From Pyxicephalus adspersus (lineage: Eukaryota; Chordata; Amphibia; Anura; Pyxicephalidae), in contig NC_092860.1 of NCBI RefSeq assembly GCF_032062135.1, forward strand, positions 156,745,259-156,809,258: 64,000 bases of DNA. Reading direction: 5' to 3'. This document shows, one piece after another, positions 1 through 10,734 of this stretch. Both the position numbers and the translations under genes were made by a program. Every line of letters starts with the position of its first letter. The stretch's first letter is position 1. A model generated the notes under the pieces. That model made no database searches and was not told the origin of the DNA. It was given only the letters and a program-made list of their open reading frames with translations.

Positions 1-436
1 CATGATGGTAAACTATTTATAACAATGGCATCAGCATGACTGCAGGGAGTTAGTCGATCAGATAAGGCAATTGTTTTCATCTTATTTGCCATATCCTGAA
101 GTGCCACCCATCACTCTACCCCATGGAACACTGGCCAGAATTGTCCGAGTATTCCACCTAGGTTCTGTCCCAACCACCTCCACCTGTCAAAGAGAGCTTT
201 GGTATGGCAGGAGGAATTGTTACTCCCTAATGGAATACACGCTGTATAGTGATTTAATAAAATCCATTCAGTTTTATCTTTAGATTGTTGTAAAAGGTAA
301 TGATCTTATCTTCTGGACTTTTCATAAGGTCATTAATATTTAGAATTATAAAGAACAAGGAATAGACCGTTGGGTTTTTTAGGCAAATATTGAAACTGTA
401 TTCAGTGATAACGTCTCATAGAACACAAATGCACAT
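1..436. other. No gene recognised
   Basis: AT-rich sequence with short open frames only and no protein similarity that I recognise. It ends at the start of a possible solo LTR. Confidence 0.4.
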
Positions 437-1058
437 TGTGACATCTCCCGGAGCAACCGGGTCAGAAAACAGCAGTGAGTAAGACAGCAGACTTGAATGT
501 TGCAGGCTCTGGCCTGTCTATTTATTGGCACTTTAACAAACAAAAGAAACGGCTCGGCTGAGCAACCACATCCCATTACTGAGATAGTCCCTCTCTGACT
601 GACAGTAAAGCAGTTTAAAGCAAAACCAATACAGCAAAACCAAGGCAGTCTTTAGATCACAAAACAAGCATGTTCCACTCACGTGTAATCGCTGCTGGTG
701 CAAGGCCGAGCTCTGGGAACTAACTGAACTGCCTCCTAAACACCCTCCAACTTGCAACACAATGCTCATCCTCTTCCCTCCGCTTCTTGCTGATCCCTCT
801 CTCAGCCTGGATCCCTCTGGCTCTCTCTCAGCCTGGATCCCTCTGGCTCTCTCTCAGCCTGGATCCCTCTGGCTCTCTCTCAGCTTGGATCCCTCTGGCT
901 CTCTCTCAGCCTGGATCCCTCTGGCTCTCTCTCAGCCTGGATCCCTCGGCCCTAAAGAACCAGGTTTCTTCCTAGAAACTTACACAGACCTATCCACTCT
1001 CTATTCCCTGGAGCCTTTTTAACACTTTCCCTGACATTCTTAGTGACACCCTGTCACA
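437..1058 (-). mobile_element. Possible solo LTR-like repeat
   Basis: The segment starts TGTGACATC and ends GTGACACCCTGTCACA, so it has TG...CA ends with a short inverted repeat (TGTGAC/GTCACA) at about LTR length (622 bp). It contains a 26-bp minisatellite. I see no convincing target-site duplication, so the LTR reading is tentative; it could be another repeat type. Confidence 0.3.
805..952. repeat. 26-bp minisatellite
   Basis: Five full tandem copies plus a partial one of a unit beginning GCCTGGATCCCTCTGG, starting at 805, 831, 857, 883, 909 and 935. One copy has T for C at its third base. The array creates an apparent repetitive peptide that is not a gene. Confidence 0.95.
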
Positions 1059-1204
1059 CCATATTAATACAAAGTACAAAATAGTGATCTCTTAAGCAAG
1101 GATCCATTAATCAACCAGTCAGGTTGGTACTAGACAGAAGTTACCTACTTTTACAAACACAGTGATACCGTGTTACAGGACCACAGAAACCGATACAAAA
1201 AAGA

Positions 1205-1262
1205 TAATGCGCGGCCAGTATACCCAACGCGTTTTGCCCAATGAGGGCTTCTTTGGGGGTAG
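1205..1262 (-). other. Stem-loop motif of GAAGCCC...GGGCAAAACGCG type
   Basis: On the minus strand GAAGCCC, a 5-nt loop TCATT and GGGC are followed by AAAACGCGTTGGG. The layout (stem, then a GAAAC-like box) resembles a motif common in amphibian Penelope-like repeats and loosely recalls a hammerhead core, but a CUGANGA box is not clearly present. Probably a decayed repeat end. Confidence 0.3.
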
Positions 1263-1329
1263 CTGTGCGATAGTGAAGTAGTTGAAGTGTTGCAAGCGGT
1301 CTAAATGTTTGTAAAAGTGAAATTAACAT

Positions 1330-2274
1330 TTCTTAAGGCCAGGAGAAATACAAATACAAGAGTATATGATGAGCGTGATATTAAACACATGAAAGATAAT
1401 GGTACAACCAACATTGTTGGATAATTAGCTTAATGACAAAATATCCAATTAAAGACTACAGATTGATAAACATATATCAGATAGTGAATAGGTTGATACT
1501 ATATCCTAATATTGCCCTAGCTGGCTAAATAAACTTACATTGATGCATGAATATCTTATATATCTATGCAAAAATGTCCGTTATAGTGTATATAATGTGG
1601 TTACATTCCATGTTTTAAGAATCAGTAAAGTGACTTACATAAGCTGAATAGAGAATCTCACCAAGGAGATTACCAGTTATGGAAAAAGGAGAATAATCCC
1701 GGTGAATATATATCAGCATAAAATTATAGTAAGGCCAAATATTATGGGTGGGGTATATGTGGATGAGAATCAAAGAGTAGAAGAGTCGGTTGTAAGGAGC
1801 TGAGGAACTTTACTGAATCTTGAAGTTAATTATTTTTGTACTTTTGTTATGTTTTGTAGATGATTGAATTATGTTGAAACTATTTGTACTATGCTTATCA
1901 GTAAACTAACATCTGCTCCCCCCTTTTTGCCTTGAAACTCTTCCTTTCCTCCCTATATCTGTTACTCTGACAAAAATATCTTGTTCTAGGAGAACCACAA
2001 GGACCTCCGTCATGTCTGCTAATTGTCTGTAGTCATGTGATCACGCCTCTGACCTGTTATATAAACTGTGTGCAAACAGGAAAGTTTTGAAAGTCATCTA
2101 ACTACACATTGAGCTACGTGTGTTACATTCTTCCAGCGCTGTAAACAGAAGTGATTAGGAAGAGGGAAATATTGATCCGGGATAAATAGGAAATCGCCTT
2201 AACATTGGTTAAAAGATATAGTGGGGTTTCATTACTCTAAAAGATAATAAATTAATATAGAAAGGGCGATTGCT
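1330..2274. other. No gene recognised
   Basis: AT-rich intergenic DNA without open frames of note or a repeat I can name. A TATATAAAC string occurs near 2059 but no coding exon follows it. Confidence 0.4.
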
Positions 2275-2699
2275 GATTTCCCTCATTGAGTCAGAAATTA
2301 CAATTCAGCACCTCCTCACTGTAACAAGTTTAGAGATAAATTTGTATTTTGAATGTATTGCATGTTATTGTATTCAGAGGTCGGACTGGTTACTAGTCAT
2401 GTACATAATAATAGTCACATGGATACTCTTTCAATAAAATGTGTACAATGAAAGCTTTGATCTTTCAACAAATATTTCTGCTGTCTCCCTCAGGAAACAA
2501 AAGCTAATTTTTCTATTCACAACACGTGATGTCAAACTATTAGAAAATATTATTTTATAGTTTGTGGTGTGTACAGCATAACAAAGCTGGTGACATCACT
2601 TCTCAAACACCTGAGCTCCTGCGGTCTCTGCTGAGATGTAAAAGTATAATACATAATTACAGTGGTGGAACGGCTAACTAGAACAAATACAATATTCCT
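2275..2699. repeat. Dispersed duplicate, copy 1 (partner at 58.1 kb)
   Basis: About 425 bp match 58093-58548 at high identity and in the same orientation, from GATTTCCCTC at this end through a run ending AATATTCC, where the partner enters an assembly gap. The partner carries an extra AT-rich stretch of roughly 35 bp. There is no coding signal. Either a medium-copy repeat or a segmental duplication about 56 kb apart. Confidence 0.85.
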
Positions 2700-3347
2700 C
2701 TGGGAAACCAGTACTGAAATAACATTCACCATGTGAATCAATGCAAACTGTCATCATAGAAATGATATTCTGCTTCTTTCTTTTATCTCTTCATTGACCT
2801 ATATTATAGTTTATTGTTTATTTGAGGGCATGACAGTGAAATAAAAACATAAATAAAATAAAATAAATAGAATATACCAATATAATAAATTATAATAATA
2901 TTACAACTTTTTGAAGTTAAATAGTAAATGCCTAAACATTGGCAAATCTGTGTCATGTGACATTTTTAATGCGTTAGGATTCTCTGGGATCTCTCAGCTT
3001 CCTCTATGTTGTCACAGCTGAGAGGTTGTAGGATTTCCACACTTCCCTCATAGTAAGTTATTACGCGTCAATGCTTTCATAAGGGAAGATTAGGAACAAG
3101 ATTATTACTACAGACACATGTACAACAGTTACAGTGTACAGAACATAGCGAACAAATGTGCTTTAACAAGCATCACCCACTTCAACATCCTACTAAATAA
3201 TTATGTAGGAACACTGACACTGATGACTTCCACCTTTGTATGGCCTATTTGTCTTTCATAATTTAGCGTTCAATCCTGACACATTTTCCACACATTTTGC
3301 CTATTGTTGGACATTTACATATACTTACTCGAGTATAAACTATAATG
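2700..3347. other. No gene recognised
   Basis: AT-rich sequence, with a run of AAATAAAATA-type low complexity around 2840-2890. No coding exon or named repeat seen. Confidence 0.4.
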
Positions 3348-3475
3348 GGAATTACTTCCCATTGATACACGAGATAGACCTTAAACAAGACATTCAATGA
3401 TAGATGCGTATACATTTCAGGTAGATAGGTGTAACCTGGCTCCTTCCCAAGAGGGTGCATAGTTCTGAAACCTTG
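3348..3475. repeat. 128-bp duplicate, copy 1
   Basis: These 128 bp match 7105-7232 with one visible difference (GACCTT here, GAACTT there), direct orientation, 3.76 kb apart. Flanks differ on both sides. An open frame crosses it on the minus strand but this is not enough to call a gene. Confidence 0.9.
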
Positions 3476-4632
3476 CTTGTCATGGTCACAGTAAGTCAAG
3501 AATTTCATCTTCCAAGTCCATTTTCCTATTGAGCAGACCTAGACTGGATGGAAGTTCTCTAAGAACTTGTAGGACCAGCGGCAAATCCTTGGCTAAAAAC
3601 AAATACTTTACTGAAGGCTTCAATTTCATGACTGCTTTGAAGAACTGTCACTGCGCTAGATGTTCCACCCACTTGGTGGTTGTGGCGGCTGACACTCATA
3701 GATGTTTGTAAACTTTGCGCATATCTGCCACCACTGAGAATAACCTGATCCTAGGAGCCTTCCAGCAAGTTGGCATTCAGTCCTGGGCAGCCAGGGATAG
3801 AATGCTGCTAACGGCCATGGAAAAGTTAGTCCTGGCAAAAAAGAATAAAAGGAGTAGCCATCATAATTAGAGTTATCACCTTTACAATTTCAGCCAATGG
3901 GAAATATTTACCATTCCTTTTTCTGAATCTTTTCTTATTTTCAGAAGACCTCCCAAGATCAGTGCTAATAATTCTAAAACTTAGGGAAAACAAAATCAGT
4001 TTTCTCATGCCAGGATAACTGCCAGTACTTGCTGCCGCTTGGACATGGAAATGGGGATAGAAGCAGGTCTATTGACTTGAAAAACTGTGTCTGCCCAGAG
4101 GCAACTCGTGTTTGAGAAATGATCTGCTCATATGATTGGCCAACAGATTTTAGGCTGGTGGCTAGGGTACAGAAAAGTTGAGATGCTTCTTTGTCCATAA
4201 AAAAACAAAAAACTGACTGTGACTAGATGGAAATAGACAATCTTTGTTCTAGTTTGTCTGGTAATGTAAAAGATCTGACCTGCAAAATTATAATAAAATA
4301 ATAATTCCTTTGCCGGCAGTGTCGTCCAGGGCTGGGGAGTCAGATTCGGAGTTGAAGGTTTTTGCCAAAGTTTGGAATTATCTATAGATTGGATTGGACA
4401 CACTTTGGGTCGACCCGACCTGAATTTTGCTGGATTCGAATACCCGAATTCGACCCTTCCACAATGCATTCAAACAAAAACACTACTAGGAACCTCCCCC
4501 ATGATGCAAAGGGCCCTCCAATTAGAGCAGGGTTGCCCCCCTCCATGTTTGTTGTGGCAGGCAGCCGATTGGCTGTCTGTAACTGCATGCCACACAGGCA
4601 GCCATTGGCCCGTTCATGCATCTTGCAGCCCC
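3476..4632. other. No gene recognised
   Basis: Several short open frames overlap here on both strands but none shows a domain, splice pattern or family similarity I can recognise. The right-hand part (from about 4370) leads into a palindromic repeat and is probably part of that element. Confidence 0.35.
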
Positions 4633-4674
4633 TTGTCGTTGGAAAGGATCGTGAAAGATCCTTTCCAACGACAA
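4633..4674. repeat. Perfect 18-bp inverted repeat (hairpin)
   Basis: TTGTCGTTGGAAAGGATC at 4633-4650 is followed by a 6-nt loop GTGAAA and its exact reverse complement at 4657-4674. The following text AAATTGCACGTGTGTACGCAG is a common end of frog repeats, so this is likely the terminal hairpin of a non-autonomous DNA transposon covering roughly 4370-4710. Open frames across it are chance. Confidence 0.85.
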
Positions 4675-4779
4675 AAATTGCACGTGTGTACGCAGCTTTA
4701 CTCACAATATACAAAACCAAAATCTGAAACACTAAAAACAGTTTCTCTGCAGTGACTAATATAAAGCAGCGTCAATTAT

Positions 4780-5335
4780 ATGGCCCCTAGTTCTGTGATC
4801 TGGTTCCTGTACACCTGTTGCTTATTACAGCATTTCCTGTGTCCAGCTCCTGTGTTACCTCTCATTGTCCAGTTTGTTGGTTCCCAGCCAACTTCCCTGT
4901 GCTGTTCCAGTGTTCCTGTCAGTTTGTGGATATCTCTGCATCACCTGTACCTCCTGTTGCTTCCAGTGTCACCTGTGTCCCTGTGCCTGCAGTGGCCCCT
5001 GTGTCACTGATGTCTGTCTCCTGGATCCCTGGCTATTGACCCCTGGCTTGTGACCTGACCTCTCTTGCTTGCTGCCTGCCTTGACCCTGGCTTTCCTTGA
5101 CTATTCTTCTGTTTTGTGATTTTGCACCGTCCTTTGCCACTTTGGTGTGCCCAAGGACCGCAACCTGGCAGTAATCAGCGGCGCAACATCCTCACCATCA
5201 GAGGCTCTGGAGAAAACCTGGAAACTGCTTAGACTCCGGGCCTTTGCCCTTCTCAGGGCTCACACCACCTCCGTACAAGCTGTAGTGCCCCCTAGTGGCT
5301 TGGTCTCCCCAAGCATAATAGTGTGAAGGTGGCAC
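4780..5335 (+). mobile_element. Ty3/gypsy LTR-like fragment
   Basis: CT-rich sequence full of CTGACCTTGCCTG-like runs, with a CACCATCAGAGGCTCT string that also occurs in the chromovirus LTR at 54.1-54.8 kb. Composition and shared string point to a related LTR. No internal coding region adjoins it, so it is a solo or truncated LTR. Confidence 0.5.
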
Positions 5336-5461
5336 ATTCACAGACACATTTCTGATTGATTTAGGAAAAAAAATCCTATTCTGTCTGCAAGCATTGGGAT
5401 GTTAATTAATCCTTTTGGCTATTTCTGCCTATACATTAACATTTTGTTTTTAGAAAAATCT

Positions 5462-5877
5462 GCTAGTATTTATATAGCGCCGTCATATTACGCAGCGCTG
5501 TACAAAGTCCATAGTCATGTCACTAACTGTCCCTCAAAGGAGCTCACAATCTAATGTCCCTACCATAGTCATATGTCAGCGCTGTACAAAGTCCATAGTC
5601 ATGTCACTAACTGTCCCTCAAAGGAGCTCACAATCTAATGTCCCTACCATAGTCATATGTCATTAATGTAGTTTAAGACCAATTTAGGGGGAAGCCAATT
5701 AACCTAACTGCATGTTTTTGGAATGTGGGAAGAAACTGGAGCACCCAGGGGAAACCCACACACAAACACAGGGAGAACCTGCAAACTCCATGCAGATAGT
5801 GCCCTGGCTGGGATTCCATCCTGGGACCCGGTGCTGCAAATGCTGGAGTGCTAACCACTGAGCCACCGTGCTGCTCA
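5462..5877 (-). mobile_element. tRNA-derived SINE
   Basis: On the minus strand the element begins near 5877 with GTGGCTCAGTGGTTAGCAC (A-box-like) and about 35 nt later has GGATGGAATCC (B-box-like), as in a tRNA-derived RNA polymerase III promoter. The body CATGTTTTTGGAATGTGGG and the tail ending in GCGCTGTACAAAG-type text follow. The tail unit of about 83 bp is duplicated in tandem (5490-5660). A second copy lies at 62.04 kb in plus orientation. Confidence 0.75.
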
Positions 5878-6338
5878 TGGCCCCTTCATCACTACTTTCA
5901 AACAGCTTCTGGGCACCAGAGCCCAGAATGATCCAAGCCTTCTTCACTTCCACCTCCAGGATGGCATCATACCCTCCATCTCCAACAGTATGAAGGATTC
6001 ATGAATTGAAGCTATTTGAGGAAAGTATTGAGGAGCCCTATGTTACCCACTCTACAAGTTTCTCAGCCTGCTGGGGACTGTGTGAAAGCTTGGGACCACA
6101 AAAATGAGGTGATGCCTGCTGTGTTTGCACGCCTTATTCTTTGCTGGCATTGGCTATGTAGATATTGACTTTAGACATGCAGCCAAATAGAGGCTGGAAG
6201 AACCTCTTACTCCGCCTTGTTTAGAAAAGCCCTTTGGGAGCATAAGTAATTTATGGGGGAACCATAAAAATGTATTGGGGCAACTCAGTGTCAAAACTGT
6301 ATTAATGCACAAGGTGGTTGTTGTACAAAAACACTTAC

Positions 6339-6585
6339 CTGGGTGTAACCATAAAGATTCAATGTACGAGCCGTTTGGAGAGTGGTATCTGAGGTCTCCA
6401 GTGAACCTAGAAAAGCTATGCTGCTTCACTAAATAATAATTTGGAGCGTCCTCATATATCCAGACAAGATTTGTATAGGATCTTTCATAGATTGGTTCAT
6501 ATGTTCACAAGATGATGATATCCCGGGGCCACATTGGACAAACTATCCGTATTGTGGTTCAATATAAAAGCCAGAAGATTTATGA
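6339..6585 (-). pseudogene. V2R exon-2 relic
   Basis: This minus-strand stretch aligns with exon 2 of V2R-B (47166-47457) over most of its length, including the splice-donor text (plus strand CTTACCTGGGTGTAACCATA) and the conserved Asn-Tyr-Ser/Cys-Met-Glu-coding middle. It carries several stops and indels, and the 5' part of the exon is lost after about 6585. I found no other exon of the same gene nearby. Exon 2 encodes part of the N-terminal ligand-binding Venus-flytrap domain in class C receptors. The relic shows that a third V2R once stood downstream of V2R-A, or that an exon was carried here by duplication. Confidence 0.8.
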
Positions 6586-7104
6586 AGTCTCTGCTGTCAG
6601 CACTGTAGAAAATAAACTGCAATTAAATTTGAAAATGTTTACTAGAAATAAGCATGTACCATTCACCCAGGTAAAATTTCACTTGAAATTAAAAACCAAC
6701 AACGCCACAGAAACAAAGTTATTCTTTAGTAAGAGCTACTTTGTCAAATGGAATCCCCAAGGTGGCTAAAGCTCCAACCTGTAAAACTAAACGAATGTTG
6801 GAAGACTTCCAACTGGTCAATTACAGATCCCTTCCATCGATACTTCTGTATATGAAGTCTATAAGGCTGCCCCTTCCTTAGTTGTATGTCTCTTGACTTC
6901 CTGAATGGAATGGAGTTCTCATGATCTAAGCATACCACATGGTAATAAAAACCCTAGAATGCAAAACCTGTCACAGATACAGCTGTGCTCTATAAAGGAC
7001 TGCTAGAGAGGCTGACTAGAACATCCACAACTATTAAATCATTGTTTCTCTGAAGATAAATGGAGAAAATCTTCCTCATGTTTCAGCGAGTGTCTCCATG
7101 CTGA
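6586..7104. other. No gene recognised
   Basis: Sequence between the V2R exon relic and the 128-bp duplicate. If further exons of the relic receptor lay here they are no longer recognisable by eye. Confidence 0.4.
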
Positions 7105-7232
7105 GGAATTACTTCCCATTGATACACGAGATAGAACTTAAACAAGACATTCAATGATAGATGCGTATACATTTCAGGTAGATAGGTGTAACCTGGCTCC
7201 TTCCCAAGAGGGTGCATAGTTCTGAAACCTTG
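7105..7232. repeat. 128-bp duplicate, copy 2
   Basis: Direct copy of 3348-3475 with a single visible difference; flanks unrelated. See copy 1. Confidence 0.9.
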
Positions 7233-7947
7233 ACCATTGCTCCTGTCAAAGATGGTAAAATCTCTGCTACCATATCACATGGGTCTGCAAAGTCAACCCA
7301 ACCCACCGGCCATGTCACCACCTTGCTCTCCTATACAGATGGATAAGGAAGAGGCACATCCTACATTTTCAGGTGGTCTTTGTTAGAACAACATGGAGTA
7401 ACACCTGTGCCGAAGGGAGTGAATTTGTTCCTGGAGGATCATCATTATTGTCATGTGTATGAGCAGTTATTTATATCATTTAATAGTCTTAGTCTTTAAT
7501 AGTCTATTTATGTCATTTATAGTCCTTAAACACTGTTGGGAGTGAACCTTCTTTGCCCCCTCACCTGAAAGAGAAGAGTTTTAGAAACATTCTTTTGTAA
7601 ATTTCAGGTAAAGTATTATGAGTAGTTAAGCAGAACCCAGCAAACTTCTAATGATTCGTCCTTGACTCTTATGTGTTGCCTAGGTCTTCAGTCCATTAAA
7701 GCAACCCTGGGGTGTGAGGTATACAATCAGAGGTGCGTGTCCAGTGGCTGCTGTACTGAAACGTCACTCTGTAGTATAGCTTTGTGTGCTTTCAGTTTGT
7801 CGGAGGGGGTGACATAGTCATGCTTCTCTTCCATGTCCATGCCCAGTATAAGGCTCTGCCTATACTATACTCACCTTACAGCAGGTTTCTGGATTCAGTT
7901 CTTAGGTATTGATTTTGGTCTTCTGTCTGCACCTCTCTGCTACCTTT
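7233..7947. other. No gene recognised
   Basis: No exon, RNA gene or repeat that I can name. Confidence 0.4.
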
Positions 7948-8042
7948 CCCCATTGGGGCAAACTAGAGATTCACCAGACATTGGCATTGTCACCTGCCCC
8001 CATTGGGGCAAACTAGAGATTCACCAGACATTGGCATTGTCA
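7948..8042. repeat. Two-copy 50-bp tandem repeat
   Basis: CCCCATTGGGGCAAACTAGA and the following text are present at 7948 and again at 7998, a 50-bp period. The second copy abuts a foldback MITE. Confidence 0.9.
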
Positions 8043-8046
8043 TTGG

Positions 8047-8267
8047 TCCTGATTTACTAAAGCTGTCTAAGGCTGGAGAGGATACACTTTCATCAGTGAA
8101 CCTGGGTGATCCAGCAATGGATTTGTTATAAGTCATTTGCTATTTGATAGCAAATGTTTTCAATCCTGAACCAGATCCATTCCAGGTTTCCATTCCAGAT
8201 CCATGACCCAGGCTCACTGATGAAAGTGTATCCTCTCCAGCTTGGGAGAATATTAATACATCAGGCC
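8047..8267. mobile_element. Foldback MITE (CCTGATTTA family), copy 1
   Basis: The left arm (GGAGAGGATACACTTTCATC) returns as its reverse complement in the right arm (GATGAAAGTGTATCCTCTCC), so the 221-bp unit folds on itself nearly end to end. CATTGG flanks it on both sides (8041-8046 and 8268-8273), a probable target-site duplication. Related copies occur at 15.8, 18.8 and 22.9 kb. No coding capacity. Confidence 0.85.
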
Positions 8268-8273
8268 CATTGG

Positions 8274-8872
8274 GAGAAAACTAAGACTTCCTGCTAAAGA
8301 TTTGATAAGCCTTGGATTCTGTTCCTTCTGATGATGAAATGGAAGATCCACCTTACAGATGCTATTCATACCTCTGCCATGTTCCTTTTCCTATTCTCTC
8401 CACTTATTTCTTATAATATATAATATATTCATCTCTCATCACCAATATATCTTTGAAATAACTGGAAGACTAATGTTATCAGCACAATAGTGATGGTCTG
8501 AACACAATATCCATACCAAATGTTGTTTGTAAAACAGATCTCCCACCATAAATAAAAGATTAACAAATATATAGCCCATTATATCATCAAATACCCAACA
8601 TGACTTTAGGCAGACCTGTCACTAGTATTTTTACTTTAAAAAAAGCAATGTAAATAAAACAAAGACGCCCTCTCAGCCCGCACCCCTGCGCATAGACCTT
8701 CCAGCACGCTCAGCAAAGGTCCAGCCACCAGGGGGCCGTCACGGGGCAAGGTTATCACTCTGTTACCCCTTGCCATACACCATCACAGGTAGACTGCCAC
8801 CAGGTGCTTAGACAGACGCACACACCGTTACCCTTGACATCCACAGTTATGATTATGCTTCTTTAACCCCCT
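8274..8872. other. No gene recognised
   Basis: Intergenic sequence without recognised exons; a GC-richer patch at 8670-8830 has no coding features I can assign. Confidence 0.4.
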
Positions 8873-8876
8873 GGTG

Positions 8877-8972
8877 GTATTCCCGAGTGTGGCTCGGGGT
8901 AAAAAAAACATGCAAAAAAACGGTTACCCCGAGCCACACTTGGGGTAGGTAAAAACAATAAACAAAACACAC

Positions 8973-9008
<36 letters not shown>

Positions 9009-9214
9009 AATAGAAGTATAGAAGTATATTGTATATATTATATATGCTACTGTACAGTTATATTACAGGGTTATGTATTTTTATGCACCCTTGTTTTAAC
9101 AGATTTTTTTAATTAAAATGTATTATTAAATTTATTAATATTGGACATATTTCGGTGAGTTATGCCTAAGAATTATAAGCCTGCAATGAAAAATAAATTT
9201 CCATGAAAAACAAT
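8877..9214 (+). mobile_element. TTAA-flanked MITE, copy 1 (runs into gap)
   Basis: TTAA (8873-8876) is followed by CCCCCTGGTGGTATTCCCGAG, and a palindrome of CCCGAGTGTGGCTCGGGGT and its reverse complement lies just inside, as in the copies at 29.0 and 45.1 kb. The distal text CCTAAGAATTATAAGCCTGC also matches the 45.1-kb copy. The right end falls in the gap at 9215. The TTAA target and CCC-CTAG ends resemble piggyBac-type elements. Confidence 0.75.
8972..9008. repeat. AT dinucleotide microsatellite
   Basis: An uninterrupted run of about 14 TA units followed by TTTATATATA, inside the TTAA-flanked MITE. Confidence 0.95.
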
Positions 9215-9652
9215 NNNNNNNNNNNNNNNNNNNNNNNNNNNNNNNNNNNNNNNNNNNNNNNNNNNNNNNNNNNNNNNNNNNNNNNNNNNNNNNNNNNNNN
9301 NNNNNNNNNNNNNNNNNNNNNNNNNNNNNNNNNNNNNNNNNNNNNNNNNNNNNNNNNNNNNNNNNNNNNNNNNNNNNNNNNNNNNNNNNNNNNNNNNNNN
9401 NNNNNNNNNNNNNNNNNNNNNNNNNNNNNNNNNNNNNNNNNNNNNNNNNNNNNNNNNNNNNNNNNNNNNNNNNNNNNNNNNNNNNNNNNNNNNNNNNNNN
9501 NNNNNNNNNNNNNNNNNNNNNNNNNNNNNNNNNNNNNNNNNNNNNNNNNNNNNNNNNNNNNNNNNNNNNNNNNNNNNNNNNNNNNNNNNNNNNNNNNNNN
9601 NNNNNNNNNNNNNNNNNNNNNNNNNNNNNNNNNNNNNNNNNNNNNNNNNNNN
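9215..9652. other. Assembly gap (N)
   Basis: 438 undetermined bases. It hides the right end of the TTAA-flanked MITE. Confidence 1.
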
Positions 9653-9988
9653 GACCATCCAATAATGGCAGGATGGGGGCTGTCTGAGGGGCTGTGTCCA
9701 CATGGAGTATGATGCTTGTTGACAATTACAAAATACCCTTGTTCTAGCCATTGTTATTAATTTTATAAGTACAGGTTTTATGAAATACAAACCCCCAGAT
9801 TATTAATCACCACAAAATAAGGAGTTCACAGAGTTCACTAAACTAGGCATGTCTGGGACTTTTAGTTCACCATACCAGGCTAAATATGGTTTCCGGGCTT
9901 CCCTGAGGTCTAGGAGAATAGTTAGTGGTCTCATAATATATTATATAATAAATGGGTTTCAGAATACATCTCAGAGTTCAATCAGAGG
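9653..9988. other. No gene recognised
   Basis: No recognised feature between the gap and the gypsy RNase H fragment. Confidence 0.4.
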
Positions 9989-10600
9989 TCACTCTACTAG
10001 CATTATCTGAGTTTTATGACCCCTGGGACACAAAACCCCAACTTTTACAATGGCTGTTTGGGGTCTGGAAGGATGCTGGTTGTCAGATACAGAAATATCC
10101 CATAGGGGGAAATTTATGAGCCTGGTCTGATATATTTTCAAACAAAGACCAAAGACCTTTACATTTATTGGGAGATCAGGAATTATTGTTATCCCCAATA
10201 TCACACTTCCCACCCCATAGGGGAGAGCATGGGACGCAGCAGTGATGATTGTGGATCTCCGGCCATACAAGTATGGCTGCAGCTTCTGCAGGGCCAACAC
10301 AATCGCAAGGCACTCCTTTTCAATGGTACGAGATTGGATGCTCATCTCCCACATGATCCACCTGGCTTAGTACTGCACCTAAGCCATATGAGGATGGATG
10401 GGTTTGTACTTAAAACCGACGGGTCGAATCTGGGGCTTGAAGAACAGGAGCACTGGCAGATGTTTTCTTGAAACGCTGGAAGGGTTCCTCACACTCCGGT
10501 GTGCATTTCATGGTTCTGGGCTTTTTCTTTTAAGTTTGGTCGGTCAGGGGCTTGGCCAGAAGGCTATAACGGAGTACAAACTTTTAGTAGTAACCAGCAG
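9989..10600 (-). mobile_element. Ty3/gypsy RT-RNase H fragment
   Basis: On the minus strand decayed frames read, in order, a segment like the end of reverse transcriptase (PLTDQT...FQRFKKT), an RNase H start resembling YGLGAVLSQVDH, and TIEKECLAIVLALQKLQPYL with YGRR after it. That order and these motifs are typical of gypsy pol. Frameshifts and stops break it, and no LTR or integrase is seen beside it. A different subfamily from the other three gypsy copies in the window. Confidence 0.75.
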
Positions 10601-10734
10601 TTCCCAAACATGACAACCTGTATTTTAGTAAGGCCAGAAATGAACTGTGGGCCTTAGAAATCCCACTCGGGTGAAGATTGCCAGCAGTGCATCAGCAACT
10701 TTGTCTGCCCTGATGGAGAAGAGTGCCACAGCTT

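Noticed and set aside
762..1022. Repetitive Leu/Ser/Pro-rich open frame
   Set aside because: It is the translation of a 26-bp DNA minisatellite; two frames are open at once because of the repeat, and no gene context supports it.
3263..3508. Minus-strand frame with YTHL...VYLVY text resembling the end of the class C receptor ligand-binding domain
   Set aside because: The similarity is short, the motif order is poor, no splice sites frame it, and the core is a 128-bp duplicate found again at 7105. Chance or a repeat is more likely.
4128..4755. Four overlapping open frames of 113-127 codons on both strands
   Set aside because: They overlap a perfect palindrome and repeat-like text; frames on both strands reflect the inverted repeat, with no recognisable domain.
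9135..9790. Long open frames crossing N runs here and at 27.6, 56.6 and 58.5 kb
   Set aside because: The length comes from undetermined bases, with no stop codons possible in the N runs.
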